This document shows, one piece after another, positions 48,190 to 59,430 of a stretch of 64,000 bases of DNA (position 1 is its first letter; the number at the start of each line of letters is the position of its first letter). The notes below the pieces were generated by a model. The model was not told the DNA's origin and ran no database searches. It saw only the letters and a program-made list of their open reading frames with translations. The stretch spans positions 3,193,501 to 3,257,500 of the forward strand of contig JAOTOL010001646.1 of assembly GCA_034440575.1 (NCBI GenBank), read 5' to 3'. The DNA is from Imbricaverruca yamaguchii (taxonomy: Eukaryota; Arthropoda; Thecostraca; Neoverrucidae). The position numbers and the translations under genes are program-made.

Positions 48190-48690
48190 GTGCCTGGTTA
48201 ATGGGTACCTGGTCTGTAGACAGACACTTGGTTCAGAGAAGGGTACATGGTCTGGAGATGAGAATCTGGTTCAGGGACGAACGTCCGGTCTGATACCAGG
48301 TGCCTGGTTCAGGGACGTGCAACGATTCGGCGACAGACACCTGGCTAAAAGACGGCCACATTGTGGACGGGTACCTGGTTCATGGAAGGACACCTGATTT
48401 GTCGAGGAACACCCGTTTCAGGGACGGGCACCTGGCTCAGGAATGGGCACCTGGTCTGAGAATGGACACCTGGCCCAGGAAAGGACACCTGGTCCGGAGA
48501 TGAGGACCTGGTTCAGGGACGGCCATCTGGCCTGGGAATGGGCACCTGGCTCAGGGACGGACACCTGGTCTGGGGACGGGCACCTGATTCAGGGACGGAC
48601 GCCCGGTCCGGGAACAGACACCTGGTTCAGGGACGAGCACCTGGCTCAGGGACCAGCACCTGATCTGGGGACGGACACCCGGATCAGGAG
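48190..48690. repeat. 19-bp minisatellite just inside an intron
   Basis: About 26 diverged units of GGGCACCTGGTTCAGGGAC type. The array begins within about 20 bp of the 5' splice site of exon 48702-48934. On the gene strand most units read CCAGGTGCTC or CCAGGTGTCT, that is a CAG/GTG donor-like step. Confidence 0.9.
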
Positions 48691-48701
48691 CCGACACTGA
48701 C

Positions 48702-48934
48702 CGGTGTACGATGCGGCTGTACTGATGACTCCAGTCGGGCCGGCAGCCGGGGTCGCCGGGCGAAATGTGACCAACAATGTGCACCACCTCGCCTTCAGCT
48801 TCGGCGTCGGCCAGCTGCTCGGCCAGCCAGTGCAGCTGGCCGGCCGGGTCACGTGGCTCCAGCAGCGTCCAGAAGTTGTAGCGGTAGCAGTAGTTGCTGT
48901 TCACCACCAGTATCCTGAAGCCGGCGTTTGGTAC
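48702..48934 (-). CDS. SMPD1: Acid sphingomyelinase, GHISPGD exon
   Basis: 233-bp exon with acceptor TTTGCAG before GTA CCA AAC and donor CACCG/GTCAGT. Phase 0 at the start, two extra bases at the end that join the first G of the next exon to make Arg. It encodes VPNAGFRILVVNSNYCYRYN, then FWTLLEPRDPAGQLHWL and VVHIVGHISPGD, ending SHQYSRIVHR. These match the family blocks for the N-x-N-x-C-x-x-x-NFW segment, the DPAGQL-x-WL block and the metal-binding histidine in HI-x-PGD. Placed after the preceding exon it restores the sequence GYYHIR/VPNAGFRILVV without gap. A 19-bp array starts at once in the following intron, which is 23.5 kb long. Confidence 0.96.
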
Positions 48935-49439
48935 CTGCAAACATAAGCTGATGTAATGACTAAGTGCTCTCATGGCGATATTTGGTTCAACGATGCTGCA
49001 TGTTGTGATTGCGCTGCAAGTCAACATGTAGCTCAGCACTATTGTGATTTACCTGGACCCTATGGGTAAACCACAATGGCGCTGAGCTACGAGTCCGCCA
49101 AGTTCCTCTCGTCGGCAGTTGAACTGCCGAAGAGGAGAGAAGAGGAATTTTGTCTTTCCTCCCATGTTCTTCCGTGATAGTTTCCGGACACGTAGCGATA
49201 GCACGTTCAAACATCGCCTACATTAAAAATTGACTAACACTCTTTCTGGTTGAGAAAAAAATTGTGGTCCGACGCAGGTCACCGAGCTACACGAGATCGA
49301 ATTAAGGTCATCGGTTTCGAATAGTGTTCTTTTAGATCAATTTCGCAAGGGCTGTTAAAATGGGGCTTACAAATACGTGCAGTAATCCTATGTCGCGGTG
49401 TAGATCATCGCCTCTCCATCGGCAATTATTTGAGTTACT

Positions 49440-49605
49440 CTAGGTCAGATCACGAGGTCAGATCACGAGGTCAGATCACGAGGTCAGATCACGAGGTCAG
49501 ATCGCGAGGTCAGATCACGAGGTCAGATCACGAGGCCAGATCACGAGGTCAGATCACGAGGTCATATCACGAGGTCATATCACGAGGTCATATCACGAGG
49601 TCAGA
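49440..49605. repeat. 13-bp minisatellite
   Basis: About 12.5 units of GAGGTCAGATCAC, with GAGGTCATATCAC variants at the right end. Confidence 0.96.
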
Positions 49606-51359
49606 TCAGGGCCCAGAACGTATTTTTGTTTCCAGGTTTATAATTTCCAACCCATCTACGACAACGTAAAGATTGGAATATATGTGAAAAGGAACATGTC
49701 TTTTATAGGTGTCATGCTTTGAATCGATATCACGTCAAGTAAAGGAGGTATAAGCTGAAATGTGTTGAGGTCCCACCGAAATGGCAAATTGCTGCATTAG
49801 AATTGACAGTTATTTTAAGCAAACGCGTAATATCACGTATTATTATCTATATCAGCTAGCATGTCATCTATGGGTATTTCAATGCTTGCACCCTTTCGAG
49901 GTCCTCCTAGGTCAATGACCGAAGTGACCTACATAGCATACGTTAATATCCTTTTGCAGATCATTACCGATAGAGATTTTTGGCGCTAAATTCGAATTAG
50001 ATATTCCCTTCTACCCAGGCAATGCACAAATTCTAGCATAGATGTGTGAATGCTGTTAAAAGTAAATGCTCTTGCGTGACCAAATATAACTATTTGACCT
50101 TTGATCGAACTTTTGGGCACCGTAATGGGACTATCGTCATTCCAAGTCCACTTGGTTTGCTACGTCACCCCATCGTTCTTAGTTTCGACGTTCGGATGCG
50201 GTTACTTTCGAATGGATAAAGCCATGTTGATTCCCACGCCTTCTACGCATGACCCTGACCTTCAATTCGTGTTTTGATAACACTAAGGTATCCACCAGGA
50301 GCTGAGCTATCTATATATGTTAAATTCTGCCTGCGAATGTCATTTGGCTAGCGGCTAGATCAGCGGCTAGGAAGCTGACATAATACACAATCCAGGTGGC
50401 GAAATCACGACCTTCGCCTCATTCATCAGACCCGGAAGGTGACCAGCGATATGTAGATACACTTTTTAATTCCATGAAGGGAAAGCCTAGTCGAGGTTTC
50501 TCCAGACAACCTAGGACAAAAGCTAGGAAGAAGGGGAAAAATTGTCCTCCCTGGCAGAAGTAGACGCATGTGGTGCCAGCGGCAGTTCTGCAGTTAAACC
50601 TCCAGTTAAACCGCCAGTTAAGCCTGCGATTGAACTCCAAAAGTTCACTTCGGCCACCTTTGATCGGCTATGATTACGGGAACTAGGTAAGGCTTCGATG
50701 GAATCTTCAAGCGCAAAGGGCTGTCCCTGACGTCATAATTAATACGCACTTGCCCGTTTGTAATAAGCATCTTATTACCTGCAAGTATCACGGTTCTTGA
50801 GCTTGTTCCGGGTTGATGCCATTCACTACGTCAGGAAGTTTCTCGAGGGTCCTTACTGTAAGTACCTAGGTGAATATTGCATCCACGGTGCTGTGAATCG
50901 CTTCACTCGCCAAAGTTTCCCACCTAAAATGTAGCTAGCACCACCTGGTGTACAACACGCGCACTTTAGCTTCGATCCATGCATCCCAGTGAATAATCGG
51001 CATGTCAGCATCACTCCATGAGGTCTGCCATTATCCTGGACGAGAGGTTTGATCCCCCTTAAAATTTACAAAACTCGCGTAACAGGCAGTCTTATATCAC
51101 CTTAACTATCCTACCCATTGCATAATGCTGATGACCCTGTTACGCCCTCCTGTGACCAGGGATGCAACCATAATTTTACGACGGTGGAGCTAATTATTCT
51201 TTGAACCCCATGCTCAAGGGACACCGTCAGCTTCAATGGTCCTCTCCGTCATCAAGCCCACATCCCCTAGCTTAAAAGGCCCGCTCCAGCTCCCAGCTTT
51301 TACCAGCTCTTTTTCCCAGTCGAACTCCTGTTGGCTTTTAGAGAGAGAGAGTACAAAAG
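49606..51359. other. Intron, no gene recognised
   Basis: No exon or element end seen before the retrotransposon fragment. Confidence 0.5.
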
Positions 51360-51371
51360 AGGGATACACAA

Positions 51372-51743
51372 ATGGTTAATGGTATAAGCAACCTGGTATA
51401 TGAGGGAAGATTTAAGAAATTTAATATGTTTTCACTTAGATATAGAAGGTTGAGAGGAGATCTCATCGAGATCTTTAAATTTGTCCATGGTCTGGAGAGG
51501 GGATATCTTGGGGAAATGCTTGAATTTAACAGAAATGATGCAATTAGAGGTCATCAATTCAAAATTAAAGTTAACCACAACAGAACAAGGTTGAGACGGT
51601 CTTTCTTCACCAACAGGGCAGTAGAACACTGGAACCATCTGCCAAAAACTATTGTAAGTAGCAGCACATTGAACGTCTTTAAAAGCAGCATAGACAATCA
51701 TAAGAATAGAGGGCTTGCTTTTCAGTTTTGCAGTGAGGGCTGA
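51372..51743 (+). pseudogene. CR1/jockey-type retrotransposon C-terminal fragment
   Basis: A 123-codon frame encodes the end of a non-LTR reverse transcriptase: EGRFKKFNMFSLRYRRLRGD, IEIFKFVHGL, RGHQFKIKVNHNRTRLRRSF, FFTNRAVEHWNHLPKTIV and STLNVFKSSID. These are the conserved C-terminal blocks (LRYRRxRGDLIE-x-YK, RGH, FF-x-R-x-V-x-WN-x-LP, FK-x-x-LD) of CR1-like elements. The upstream reverse transcriptase core is missing, as expected of a 5'-truncated insertion. It lies antisense in a sphingomyelinase intron. Its stop codon is at 51741-51743. Confidence 0.88.
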
Positions 51744-51971
51744 TCGACTGATTTGGTGGGCAACTGGTTTAGTGTACACAGTTCAACCAAGAAGGGCCCT
51801 TGTGGCTCATAGTTGCACTTATCTTTTGTCCCTTTGTGTCTTTATGTCTTTATGTCCAAAGTTTCCGAAACTCCACCGGGAGGGACTAAACCCAAAGCTA
51901 ACTCCCCTGGATGTACCATTACTCGTGGCTCTCCTGACTCCCTCTGCGGTCACCACTAGCTACCCCCTGGT

Positions 51972-52070
51972 GCCAATCGCGCGGCCCACCGGCGAAACAG
52001 TGTGGGCGGCGCCATTAGCCGTGAATGTGCATAAAGTGTGTCGTGAACCAACCAACAAACAATAAACAAA
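51972..52070 (+). mobile_element. 5'-truncated SINE copy at an exon border
   Basis: Matches the body and tail of the SINE at 14430-14605 from CGGCCCACCGGCGAAACAGT to the AATAAACAA end (with one extra AACAAAC unit). ACCCCCTGGT flanks it at 51962-51971 and 52071-52080, a 10-bp target-site duplication. It sits about 27 bp inside the intron from the donor of exon 52099-52434. Confidence 0.9.
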
Positions 52071-52098
52071 ACCCCCTGGTACATCGGCCGCCTCTGAC

Positions 52099-52434
52099 CC
52101 GGATGTGGTAGTAGCCGAGCGGGTTGAACGTCTCGGAGAAGCCGGTGTAGTGGTCGGCGGCATGATGCAGCCGTCCGTGCAGCAGCGGCCGCCACATGTC
52201 GTGCAGCGCCGCCAGCAGCCACTCGGAGCTGAACTGGTGCGGCACGTGCGGCGGCGGGAAGCTGTTGACCGGGTGCGTGTCGTGGTTGCCGAGCGCCGGC
52301 ACCACCAGCGTGTGCGGGAATGTGTCGCGGATCAGCTCGGTGACGGCCCGGTTCGTGGCCAGCGTCTGCGCTCGCGACGTCTCGTGCACGTTGTGCGGCG
52401 CGTTGTCGCCCGTCCACAGCACGTAGGCGATGTC
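52099..52434 (-). CDS. SMPD1: Acid sphingomyelinase, catalytic-core exon
   Basis: 336-bp exon, phase 0 at both ends, acceptor TGTTGCAG before GAC ATC GCC and donor CCGG/GTCAGA. It encodes 112 residues of the metallophosphoesterase core: DIAYVLWTGDN, whose Asp bridges the two zinc ions; the VVPALGNHDTHPVNSF block with the GNH metal and transition-state residues; and SEWLLAALHDMW, which is followed by a segment ending FNPLGYYHIR. Order and spacing are as in known acid sphingomyelinases. An ATG-like start just upstream (in TTGCAG) is intronic. A 25-bp array begins about 55 bp upstream of the acceptor and a SINE lies just beyond the donor. The exon is GC-rich with C or G at most third positions, like the other exons. 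Confidence 0.97.
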
Positions 52435-52489
52435 CTGCAACACAGTGTCGCCGTGAGAGAGCGGCGGTGTCAGTAGCAGTTCTGACTAT

Positions 52490-53000
52490 AGAGCTGGTCA
52501 GCAGCTCTGACTATAGAGCTGGTCAGCAGTTCTGACTATAGAGCTGGTCAGCAGTTCTGACTATAGAGCTGGTCAGCAGTTCTGACTATAGAGCTGGTCA
52601 GCAGTTCTGACTATATAGTTGGTCAGCAGCTCTGACTATGGAGCTGGTCAGCAGTTCTGACTATAGAGCTGGTCAGCAGTTCTGACTATGGAGCTGGTCA
52701 GCAGTTCTGACCATAGAGCTGGTCAGCGTCGATTGGCTGGTCAGCAGTTCTGACTATAGAGCTGGTCAGCAGCTCTGACTATAGAGCTGGTCAGCAGTTC
52801 TGACTATAGAGCTGGTCAGCAGTTCTGACTATAGAGTTGGTCAGCAGCTCTGACTATAGAGCTGGTCAGCAGTTCTGACTGTAGAACTGGTTAGTAGTTT
52901 TGACTATAGAGCCGGTCAGTAGTTCTGATCATGGAGCTGGTCAGCAGTTCTGACTATGGAGCTGGTCAGCAGTTCTGACTATAAAGCTGGTCAGAAATTA
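52490..53000. repeat. 25-bp minisatellite upstream of an acceptor
   Basis: About 20 units, core GAGCTGGTCAGCAGTTCTGA followed by CTATA. On the gene strand each unit reads CTGACCAGCTCTATAGTCAG, which includes a CTGAC branch-point-like word and CAG or TAG. It starts about 55 bp from the real acceptor of exon 52099-52434. Confidence 0.95.
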
Positions 53001-55338
53001 TAACATGAAATACGGTGAGTAATGGCACGTAATTGGTGTTGGTATTGTTCCCTGGAACGGAATGACCCTGAAAGTGCACTGATGGAATGAAGGGAACCCA
53101 CATCTCACACTGAGGGTAAAACTGGACTTGATCGACATTTCTATTCTGGCAATGTGCTAAGGTTCTATGGACTAGGAAATGTCTCCATCTACGTGAAATG
53201 TTCAGACGCGACTCCGGAAATACGATAACAGCATCACCGAAAATTATCTGAACTTCAGTTAACTTGCTCTTGAACCTAAGTACCAGAGAAGTGGTCATCT
53301 GCTGAAGAAGTGAAAAGGCAGTGTCTGCTGCACAAGGGGAAAGCGAAGGGTACAGGCGAGCGATTCAGTGTATAAATCATCTTCAGCGTAGGCGTTAATT
53401 CCCAGGGATTTTCTATGCTGGTTGATCAAAATGTACAGACAAAGTTACTTGATGTGCCAAATAAAATACAGAAGGCTATATCGCCCGCTTGTATTGCTTC
53501 ACTGGGTAGCGTACTATATGTACATGATTAGAGCTCATGCATTGAGCGTGTTTACGAGCGTGAAGCGTTGCTACAGAAACTAAGTATCATGGAACAGGAA
53601 GCAAGTGCTGTGTAGACTGCGGAGGCCAGCCCGTAGACATTGTGGGTGCTGTGTGAAGGGCAATCTGGAGAATGTGCAGATGCTATGGGAATATTTGTCT
53701 GTATTTTTGTTTTTGGTTGTTGTAGGATTGTTAGTCTGGGGAGAATGGGGTGCTGGGGGAAGGCTAGTCTGGGTGTCTTATGGATAGGTATCAATCGGAA
53801 GAGGCTAAGAGTGCTTCTGCTGTAGGATGTCAGCCTCGTGGAGAGCCCACAGATCATCATAGGATGTCATAAGGCTTAATACTGCTTGAATTGATGATTA
53901 CATTCAACTCAGTCATCCGGTAAATAAGATATTCACTCTTGGCTACAATGCCGTCTGGACCTTATTACCGAGTTCCGAGCATTAAGCACCACTAGTCTGA
54001 ACCCTGAGCGATTAGTTCTGACCACCAAACACCACCAGGCTCAACCATAAGCGGTTAGTTCAGCTTTCTTGGGTCATCCGATTACTCACCTTCATGTTAT
54101 CGGGTTAACCACACTGAACAGTCTCCTAGTTAGTTATTATGGTTTTAGGGCGCGTGGTTATACAGCGTCCATGAACAGTCTCCTGAAACTCACTAAGTCC
54201 TGTGTGATTAACTTCATTGCTGTGCAAGATCAAATGGCTACTCTCCAATGCACACATGAGAGTTTTTTGGAAATATGAATGGCCGCTTAGTTCACGGAAA
54301 GGTCATGCCGATGCCTGATCATACCTTGGAATCCCAGGCCGACAATATGCCTATCAAAGCATCTCACGCAATCTCTGCACAGACGTCATTAGCCACTTCG
54401 CGTAAGTAGTTACAATGAACTGTGAATGGGGGAATGTCGTCACGATAACGCGCTCTGAGCGTGCGTCACGTTCTGCGGGTAGGCTCCGCCTGGCGGTCAG
54501 CGGGTGTGCTGAATGTTGCGCAATGCGCAGCAGGAATCGCGTAAAATCTCACGCGGCTCCTCATGGCTGAACCAGGCCGACCGCTCAGCTATGTTGCCAT
54601 CGTTTGTCGTCATCGGCATTACACCCATAGGTCGCTGACCGGACCCTATCGTACGTCCGAGACGGATTTGGTTCAGCACTCCCGCAGAGGTACGACGACC
54701 GTCTGCTGCACCCATCAGGAACCGTCCTGGACTTGGCGAACAATTATTATCGGTGCCAGTAACAATATGTCGTCCGCCATTGATGTCTTGGCTGATGAAG
54801 CGAAACTGTAGCAGAGGCGATTCATCGAATGGCCCATTACAGTAGACCAGCATACACGGGTGCAATGGTGGTGTCGACATGTAGTCTAACGCAATCATCC
54901 GAAGAATAATCAAACCGTGAATCACTAGAAGTGTGATTCGGTTCAGGCTTGCGCAAGCTTAAGCCACCACGGACAATTATTTTCATTCACACGACGTACG
55001 TTGTTCTTGGCGCCATGCTTTGTGCAGACGTAGGGCTGTCCAATCAGAGACTGCTACTGAGTATTGAGTGGTAGGCCGACTGGTCGGTTTGTACTGCCGT
55101 AGGGTTGCCCTATCAGAGACCGTTGGTGGGAATTGAGTAGTTTGGGACGGGAATAATTGGGAATCGACTGGCCGGTTTGGTGACGGTGCTGGGAATCTGA
55201 GTAGATTGTCTGCATTGTCTGCGGATACCATGGGCCCACGGCAGTCTGCAGAAACCATAGGCCCACTCTGCAGAGCCTATGGGCTCACGACAGTCTGCAG
55301 AGACCATAGGCACACGGCAGTCTGTAGAGTCTATAGGC
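53001..55338. other. Intron, no gene recognised
   Basis: About 2.3 kb without a recognisable exon. At about 55190-55340 short words such as AGTCTGCAGAAACCATAGGC recur (four diverged copies, about 33 bp apart). Confidence 0.45.
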
Positions 55339-55396
55339 CAAACAGTGTGGGCGGCTCCATTAGCCGTCAATGTGCATAAAGTGCGTCGTGAGCCAC
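55339..55396 (+). mobile_element. 5'-truncated SINE copy, short
   Basis: AAACAGTGTGGGCGGCTCCA through GTGCATAAAGTGCGTCGTGA, matching the body and tail of the SINE at 14430, more diverged than the other copies. No clear target-site duplication. Confidence 0.8.
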
Positions 55397-55779
55397 CAGT
55401 TATTGTGATACCAGTTATTGTGGAGTGATGTGGGGATGGTGTCAGTCTGACATAGGAAGGGGGACGGTGATGTGAGTAGCTGTGAGCTGGTGCAGGGATG
55501 GCATCAGTCTCATGAAGGGAGAGGGGACTGTGATGTGGGTGACTGTGTTGTCTGTAGAGTGACCCCGGTGTAGTATCCGTGAGATGGCGGCGGCAGTGTT
55601 GTGAGCAAATGTTGTCTGTCGAGTGGTCCGGGGATGATATCAGTGAGATGGAGTGGGGGTCGCTGTGTTGTATGTGATGTTGTCCGGGGATGGTATCAGT
55701 CTTATGTATGGGGGCGGTGGTGTGGGTAACTGTTGTCCGTGGAGTGGTCCGGAAGTGGTATCAGTCTACTGCTGGGGAG

Positions 55780-57335
55780 GGTAGGTGGCGGTGGTGTGCG
55801 GTAACTATGGTGCCTGTGGTGGAGGGGAGGTGGCGGTGGTGTGCGGTAACTGTGTTGTCTGTGGTGGAGGGGAGGTGGCGGTGGTGTGCGGTAACTGTGG
55901 TGTCTGTGGTGGAGGGCAGGTGGCGGTGGTGTGCGGTAACTGTGGTGTCTGTGGTGGAGGGCAGGTGGCGGTGGTGTGCGGTAACTGTGGTGTCTGTGGT
56001 GGAGGGGAGGTGGCGGTGGTGTGCGGTAACTGTGGTGTCTGTGGTGGAGGGCAGGTGGCGGTGGTGTGCGGTAACTATGGTGTCTGTGGTGGAGGGCAGG
56101 TGGCGGTGGTGTGCGGTAACTGTGGTGTCTGTGGTGGAGGGGCAGGGGCGGTGGTGTGCGGTAACTGTGGTGTCTGTGGTGGAGGGGAGGTGGCGGTGGT
56201 GTGCGGTAACTGTGGTGTCTGTGGTGGAGGGGAGGTGGCGGTGGTGTGCGGTAACTGTGGTGTCTGTGGTGGAGGGCAGGTGGCGGTGGTGTGCGGTAAC
56301 TGTGGTGTCTGTGGTGGAGGGGCAGGTGGCGGTGGTGTGCGGTAACTGTGGTGTCTGTGGTGGAGGGCAGGTGGCGGTGGTGTGCGGTAACTGTGGTGTC
56401 TGTGGTGGAGGGCAGGTGGCGGTGGTGTGCGGTAACTGTGGTGTCTGTGGTGGAGGGAGGTGTGCGGTAACTGTGGTGTCTGTGTGGAGGGGAGGTGGCG
56501 TGGTGTGCGGTAACTGTGGTGTCTGTGGTGGAGGGCAGGTGGCGGTGGTGTGCGGTAACTGTGGTGTCTGTGGTGGAGGGCAGGTGGCGGTGGTGTGCGG
56601 TAACTGTGGTGTCTGTGGTGGAGGGAGGTGGCGGTGGTGTGTGGTAACTGTGTGTTATGGTGGGCAGGTGGCGGTGGTGTGCGGTAACTGTGGTGTCTGT
56701 GGTGGAGGGCAGGTGGCGGTGGTGTGCGGTAACTGTGGTGTCTATGTTTAATTGGTGGTGGAGGGAGGTGGCGGTGGTGTGCGGTAACTGTGGTGTCTGT
56801 GGTGGAGGGCAGGTGGCGGTGGTGTGCGGTAACTGTGGTGTCTGTGGTGGAGGGGAGGTGGCGGTGGTGTGCGGTAACTGTGGTGTCTGTGGTGGAGGGG
56901 AGGTGGCGGTGGTGTGCGGTAACTGTGGTGTCTGTGGTGGAGGGCAGGTGGCGGTGGTGTGCGGTAACTGTGGTGTCTGTGGTGGAGGGGAGGTGGCGGT
57001 GGTGTGCGGTAACTGTGGTGTCTGTGGTGGAGGGCAGGTGGCTGGTGGCGGTGGTGTGCGGTAACTGTGGTGTCTGTGGTGGAGGGGAGGTGGCGGTGGT
57101 GTGCGGTAACTGTGGTGCCTGTGGTGGAGGGAGGTGGCGTGGTGTCGGTAACTGTGGTGTCTGTGGTGGAGGGCAGGTGGCGGTGGTGTGCGGTAACTGT
57201 GGTGCCTGTGGTGGAGGGCAGGTGGCGGTGGTGTGCGGTAACTGTGGTGCCTGTGATGGAGGGAAGGTACGGCGATGGTGTGTGGTAACTGTGGTGCCTG
57301 TGATGGAGGGAAGGTACGGCGATGGTGTGCGGTAA
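55780..57335. repeat. 45-bp minisatellite, largest in the window
   Basis: About 33 units, core GGTGGCGGTGGTGTGCGGTA followed by ACTGTGGTGTCTGTGGTGGA. Variation is mainly GGGGAGG against GGGCAGG, with a few shortened units near 56455-56510 and 56640. It begins about 53 bp inside the intron from the donor of exon 57390-57505. The period is a multiple of three, so frames of several hundred codons are open on both strands; I treat none as a gene. Confidence 0.96.
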
Positions 57336-57389
57336 CTATGACACAGCCGTGGAGCGGCACACGCGGCCTCTCCCGGCGCCAGTACCCAC

Positions 57390-57505
57390 AGGGTGCTGGT
57401 GCTTGACGTGGCTGAGCAGCGCGGCCAGCAGCGCCGGCGGCGTGTCGCACTTCTCGTAGGTGCCCCAGGCGCCGGCAGCGTGACCCTTCGCAGCTCGGCC
57501 CGCTC
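57390..57505 (-). CDS. SMPD1: Acid sphingomyelinase, KCD-motif exon
   Basis: 116-bp exon with acceptor GTGTTCCAG and donor CACCCT/GTGGGT. The first two bases (GA) complete a Gly codon started by the last G of exon 59310-59430; the end is phase 0. It encodes AGRAAKGHAAGAWGTYEKCD followed by TPPALLAALLSHVKHQHP, which matches the family's W-G-x-Y-x-KCD-x-P-x-x-TL-x-x-LL segment just before the WTGD motif. Only this frame reads through in phase with both neighbours; other open frames here come from the adjoining array. The exon is short and GC-rich. Confidence 0.93.
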
Positions 57506-58964
57506 CTGGAACACGGCGCGGCGTCAGAGGGTCGCCTCGCGGGAATTGCGACATCGCGGGAGGAACGACCAAGGTCGACCACAACTTCATCTTTCGGTGG
57601 ACCCAAATGAGCTACAGATTCACGAAAGACTCGAATGCCAGCAGACAGAGATAGCTATACACATTAATCAAATGTTGGAGTGGCAGAAATTGCGAAATGT
57701 CCATTGCCCAATGTCTCAGTCTGGGTCCGTGTCCAGAATCGCGTCTCCTGCTAAAATCTAGATATCCGTGCTGGTTGTCGTTTGAATATATTCCTGTAAA
57801 ATTATGCAATCACGATGATATGACACTTACGATACAGAAATCCTCGAACCATTGACATCGTTTCGCATAGGACGTTACGAAATATACAATTGGTGATACT
57901 TTGAGCATAGACTGTTCCCGTAAGCTACATGGCGTGGGCTATCGCGATTGGCCTGTGGCCATTTGGCACAGTCCGCCACCCCGGCTGCCTCTGGGACGGT
58001 ATAAAGATAGCCCCATATGGTATATGCTATGGGCTATTATCCTCTGACCTTTCAGAGTAATTCGCAATCCACTGGACCACCAATGGACGGGGTAAAGTTG
58101 TCACGTCCTATAATCTGCATGCGGGGAAAAGTTTTTCACTTGATGCCATTAATGTGGAACCTTTAGGCGTAGTTCACCATCCGTCATCACTGAAAAAAAC
58201 AAGGTAATAGTGGTCCCCTTAAGGTATGGCATGGTTATTACCCTGTGGCCGTTTGGAGTAGTTTGCCACCCGCCACCACCGAAGGACGGGGTAAAATTTG
58301 TTCTCATGACTTCGTACGGACTGTCAAATAGATCGGAAAATTCTAACACCGACGGGTAGCCCTAGACTCTCACATATCGGGACATTACTTTAATCAATAC
58401 CATGCAAGTTGTGTCGTTAGAAGCAACTGTTCAAATATCGCAAGGCGCCGGCAATTCCACTCATGTCCGTATAGCGCCATAATGACAGGAAGCTTGAAGT
58501 GGGAACCCAAAACCTCCAGATTTAGAAATGCGTTCCTCCGATGTCAAAGGTCAAAGTTGAATTGAGAGGCGAATAAAGATCACAACAGGTCATGCCAGAT
58601 CATGTGTTGTCAAATGTTTGGTGTAGATTCTCGCCTGGCATCAGATAGTTACGCCTAATATATATGCGGTGATACGTACATACTGTGGTGTCTCATGGGA
58701 AGATTAGCAATACCCAATAATATCAAAATTATTAAAAATGACGGCAAAGCACTCCTCAGGTCACGATCATTAGCTGACCTGACATGACGAGCCTTGGATT
58801 TTTGGTGTTACCAGGGTCGCATCCAAGTTAGAGGGAAGCACAGGGGAGTGTGCTTCTCACATAAAAAAAAACTGTGTCTCTTTGGAATTGTATGCATCTG
58901 TGGCGCACCTCTAGATGAGTGCACCCATGCAAGATGAGTGCAAAGGCGTGACGTTTGTTTTCCA
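57506..58964. other. Intron, partial old duplication
   Basis: No exon seen. Two segments resemble each other: CCTGTGGCCATTTGGCACAG near 57950 and CCTGTGGCCGTTTGGAGTAG near 58240, each followed by GCCACC and, further on, by GGACGGGGTAAA (58087 and 58285). Confidence 0.45.
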
Positions 58965-59330
58965 TGTAAACAAGGCGACAACCCACCGTCTCGCGCTCGT
59001 GTTCCCTGCCAACACGGCGACAACCCACCGTCTTGCGCTCGTGCTCCCTGTCAACACGGCGACAACCCACCGTCTTTCCCTGTCAACACGGCGACAACCC
59101 ACCGTCTTGCGCTCTTCCCTGTCAACACGGCGACAACCCACCGTCCTGCGCTCGTGCTCCCTGTCAACACGGCGACAACCCACCGTCTTGCGCTCGTGTT
59201 CCATGTCAACAAGGCGACAACCCACCGTCTTGCGCTCGTGCTCCCTGCCAACACGGCGACAACCCACCGTCTTGCGCTCGTGCTCCCTGTCAACACGGCG
59301 ACAACCCACCGTCTTGCGCTCGACAGCAGA
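58965..59330. repeat. 42-bp minisatellite containing a 5' splice site
   Basis: About nine units including the exon edge. On the gene strand the unit reads GAGCGCAAGACG/GTGGGTTG followed by TCGCCGTGTTGACAGGGA. The first unit is the true end of exon 59310-59430 and its donor; the other units repeat that border into the intron, roughly at 42-bp steps (two units are shortened near 59070 and 59105). Confidence 0.96.
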
Positions 59331-59430
59331 ACAGTCTGTTGCTGCAGTCTGTGTCGCTGCCGGCGACGTAGTCCAGCTGAAGGTGAATGTCGGCCAGCTG
59401 GAGAACTTTGAGTCGCCGGCCGTGCCCTGC
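59310..59430 (-). CDS. SMPD1: Acid sphingomyelinase, ADIH-motif exon
   Basis: Encodes GHGRRLKVLQLADIHLQLDY then VAGSDTDCSNRLFCCRAQD. ADIH corresponds to the TDIH motif whose Asp and His bind zinc in acid sphingomyelinases, and the C-x5-CC pattern matches the C-x-x-PLCCR block. The donor is GACG/GTGGGT, leaving one base that joins GA in the next exon (phase 1), which is confirmed by that exon's frame. Two acceptors are possible: GCGAAG before GCA (59430, phase 0) or GAAGGCAG before GG (59426, needing phase 1). The first fits the upstream exon ending at 61399. The last 12 bases of the exon are part of the minisatellite unit. Confidence 0.94.

Noticed and set aside
55702..57606. A 634-codon minus-strand frame rich in His, Pro and Thr, and long plus-strand frames in the same place
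   Set aside because: They run through the 45-bp minisatellite, whose period is a multiple of three. Both strands and several frames are open, which is what an array without stops gives. Only the exon at 57390-57505 is real, and in a different frame.
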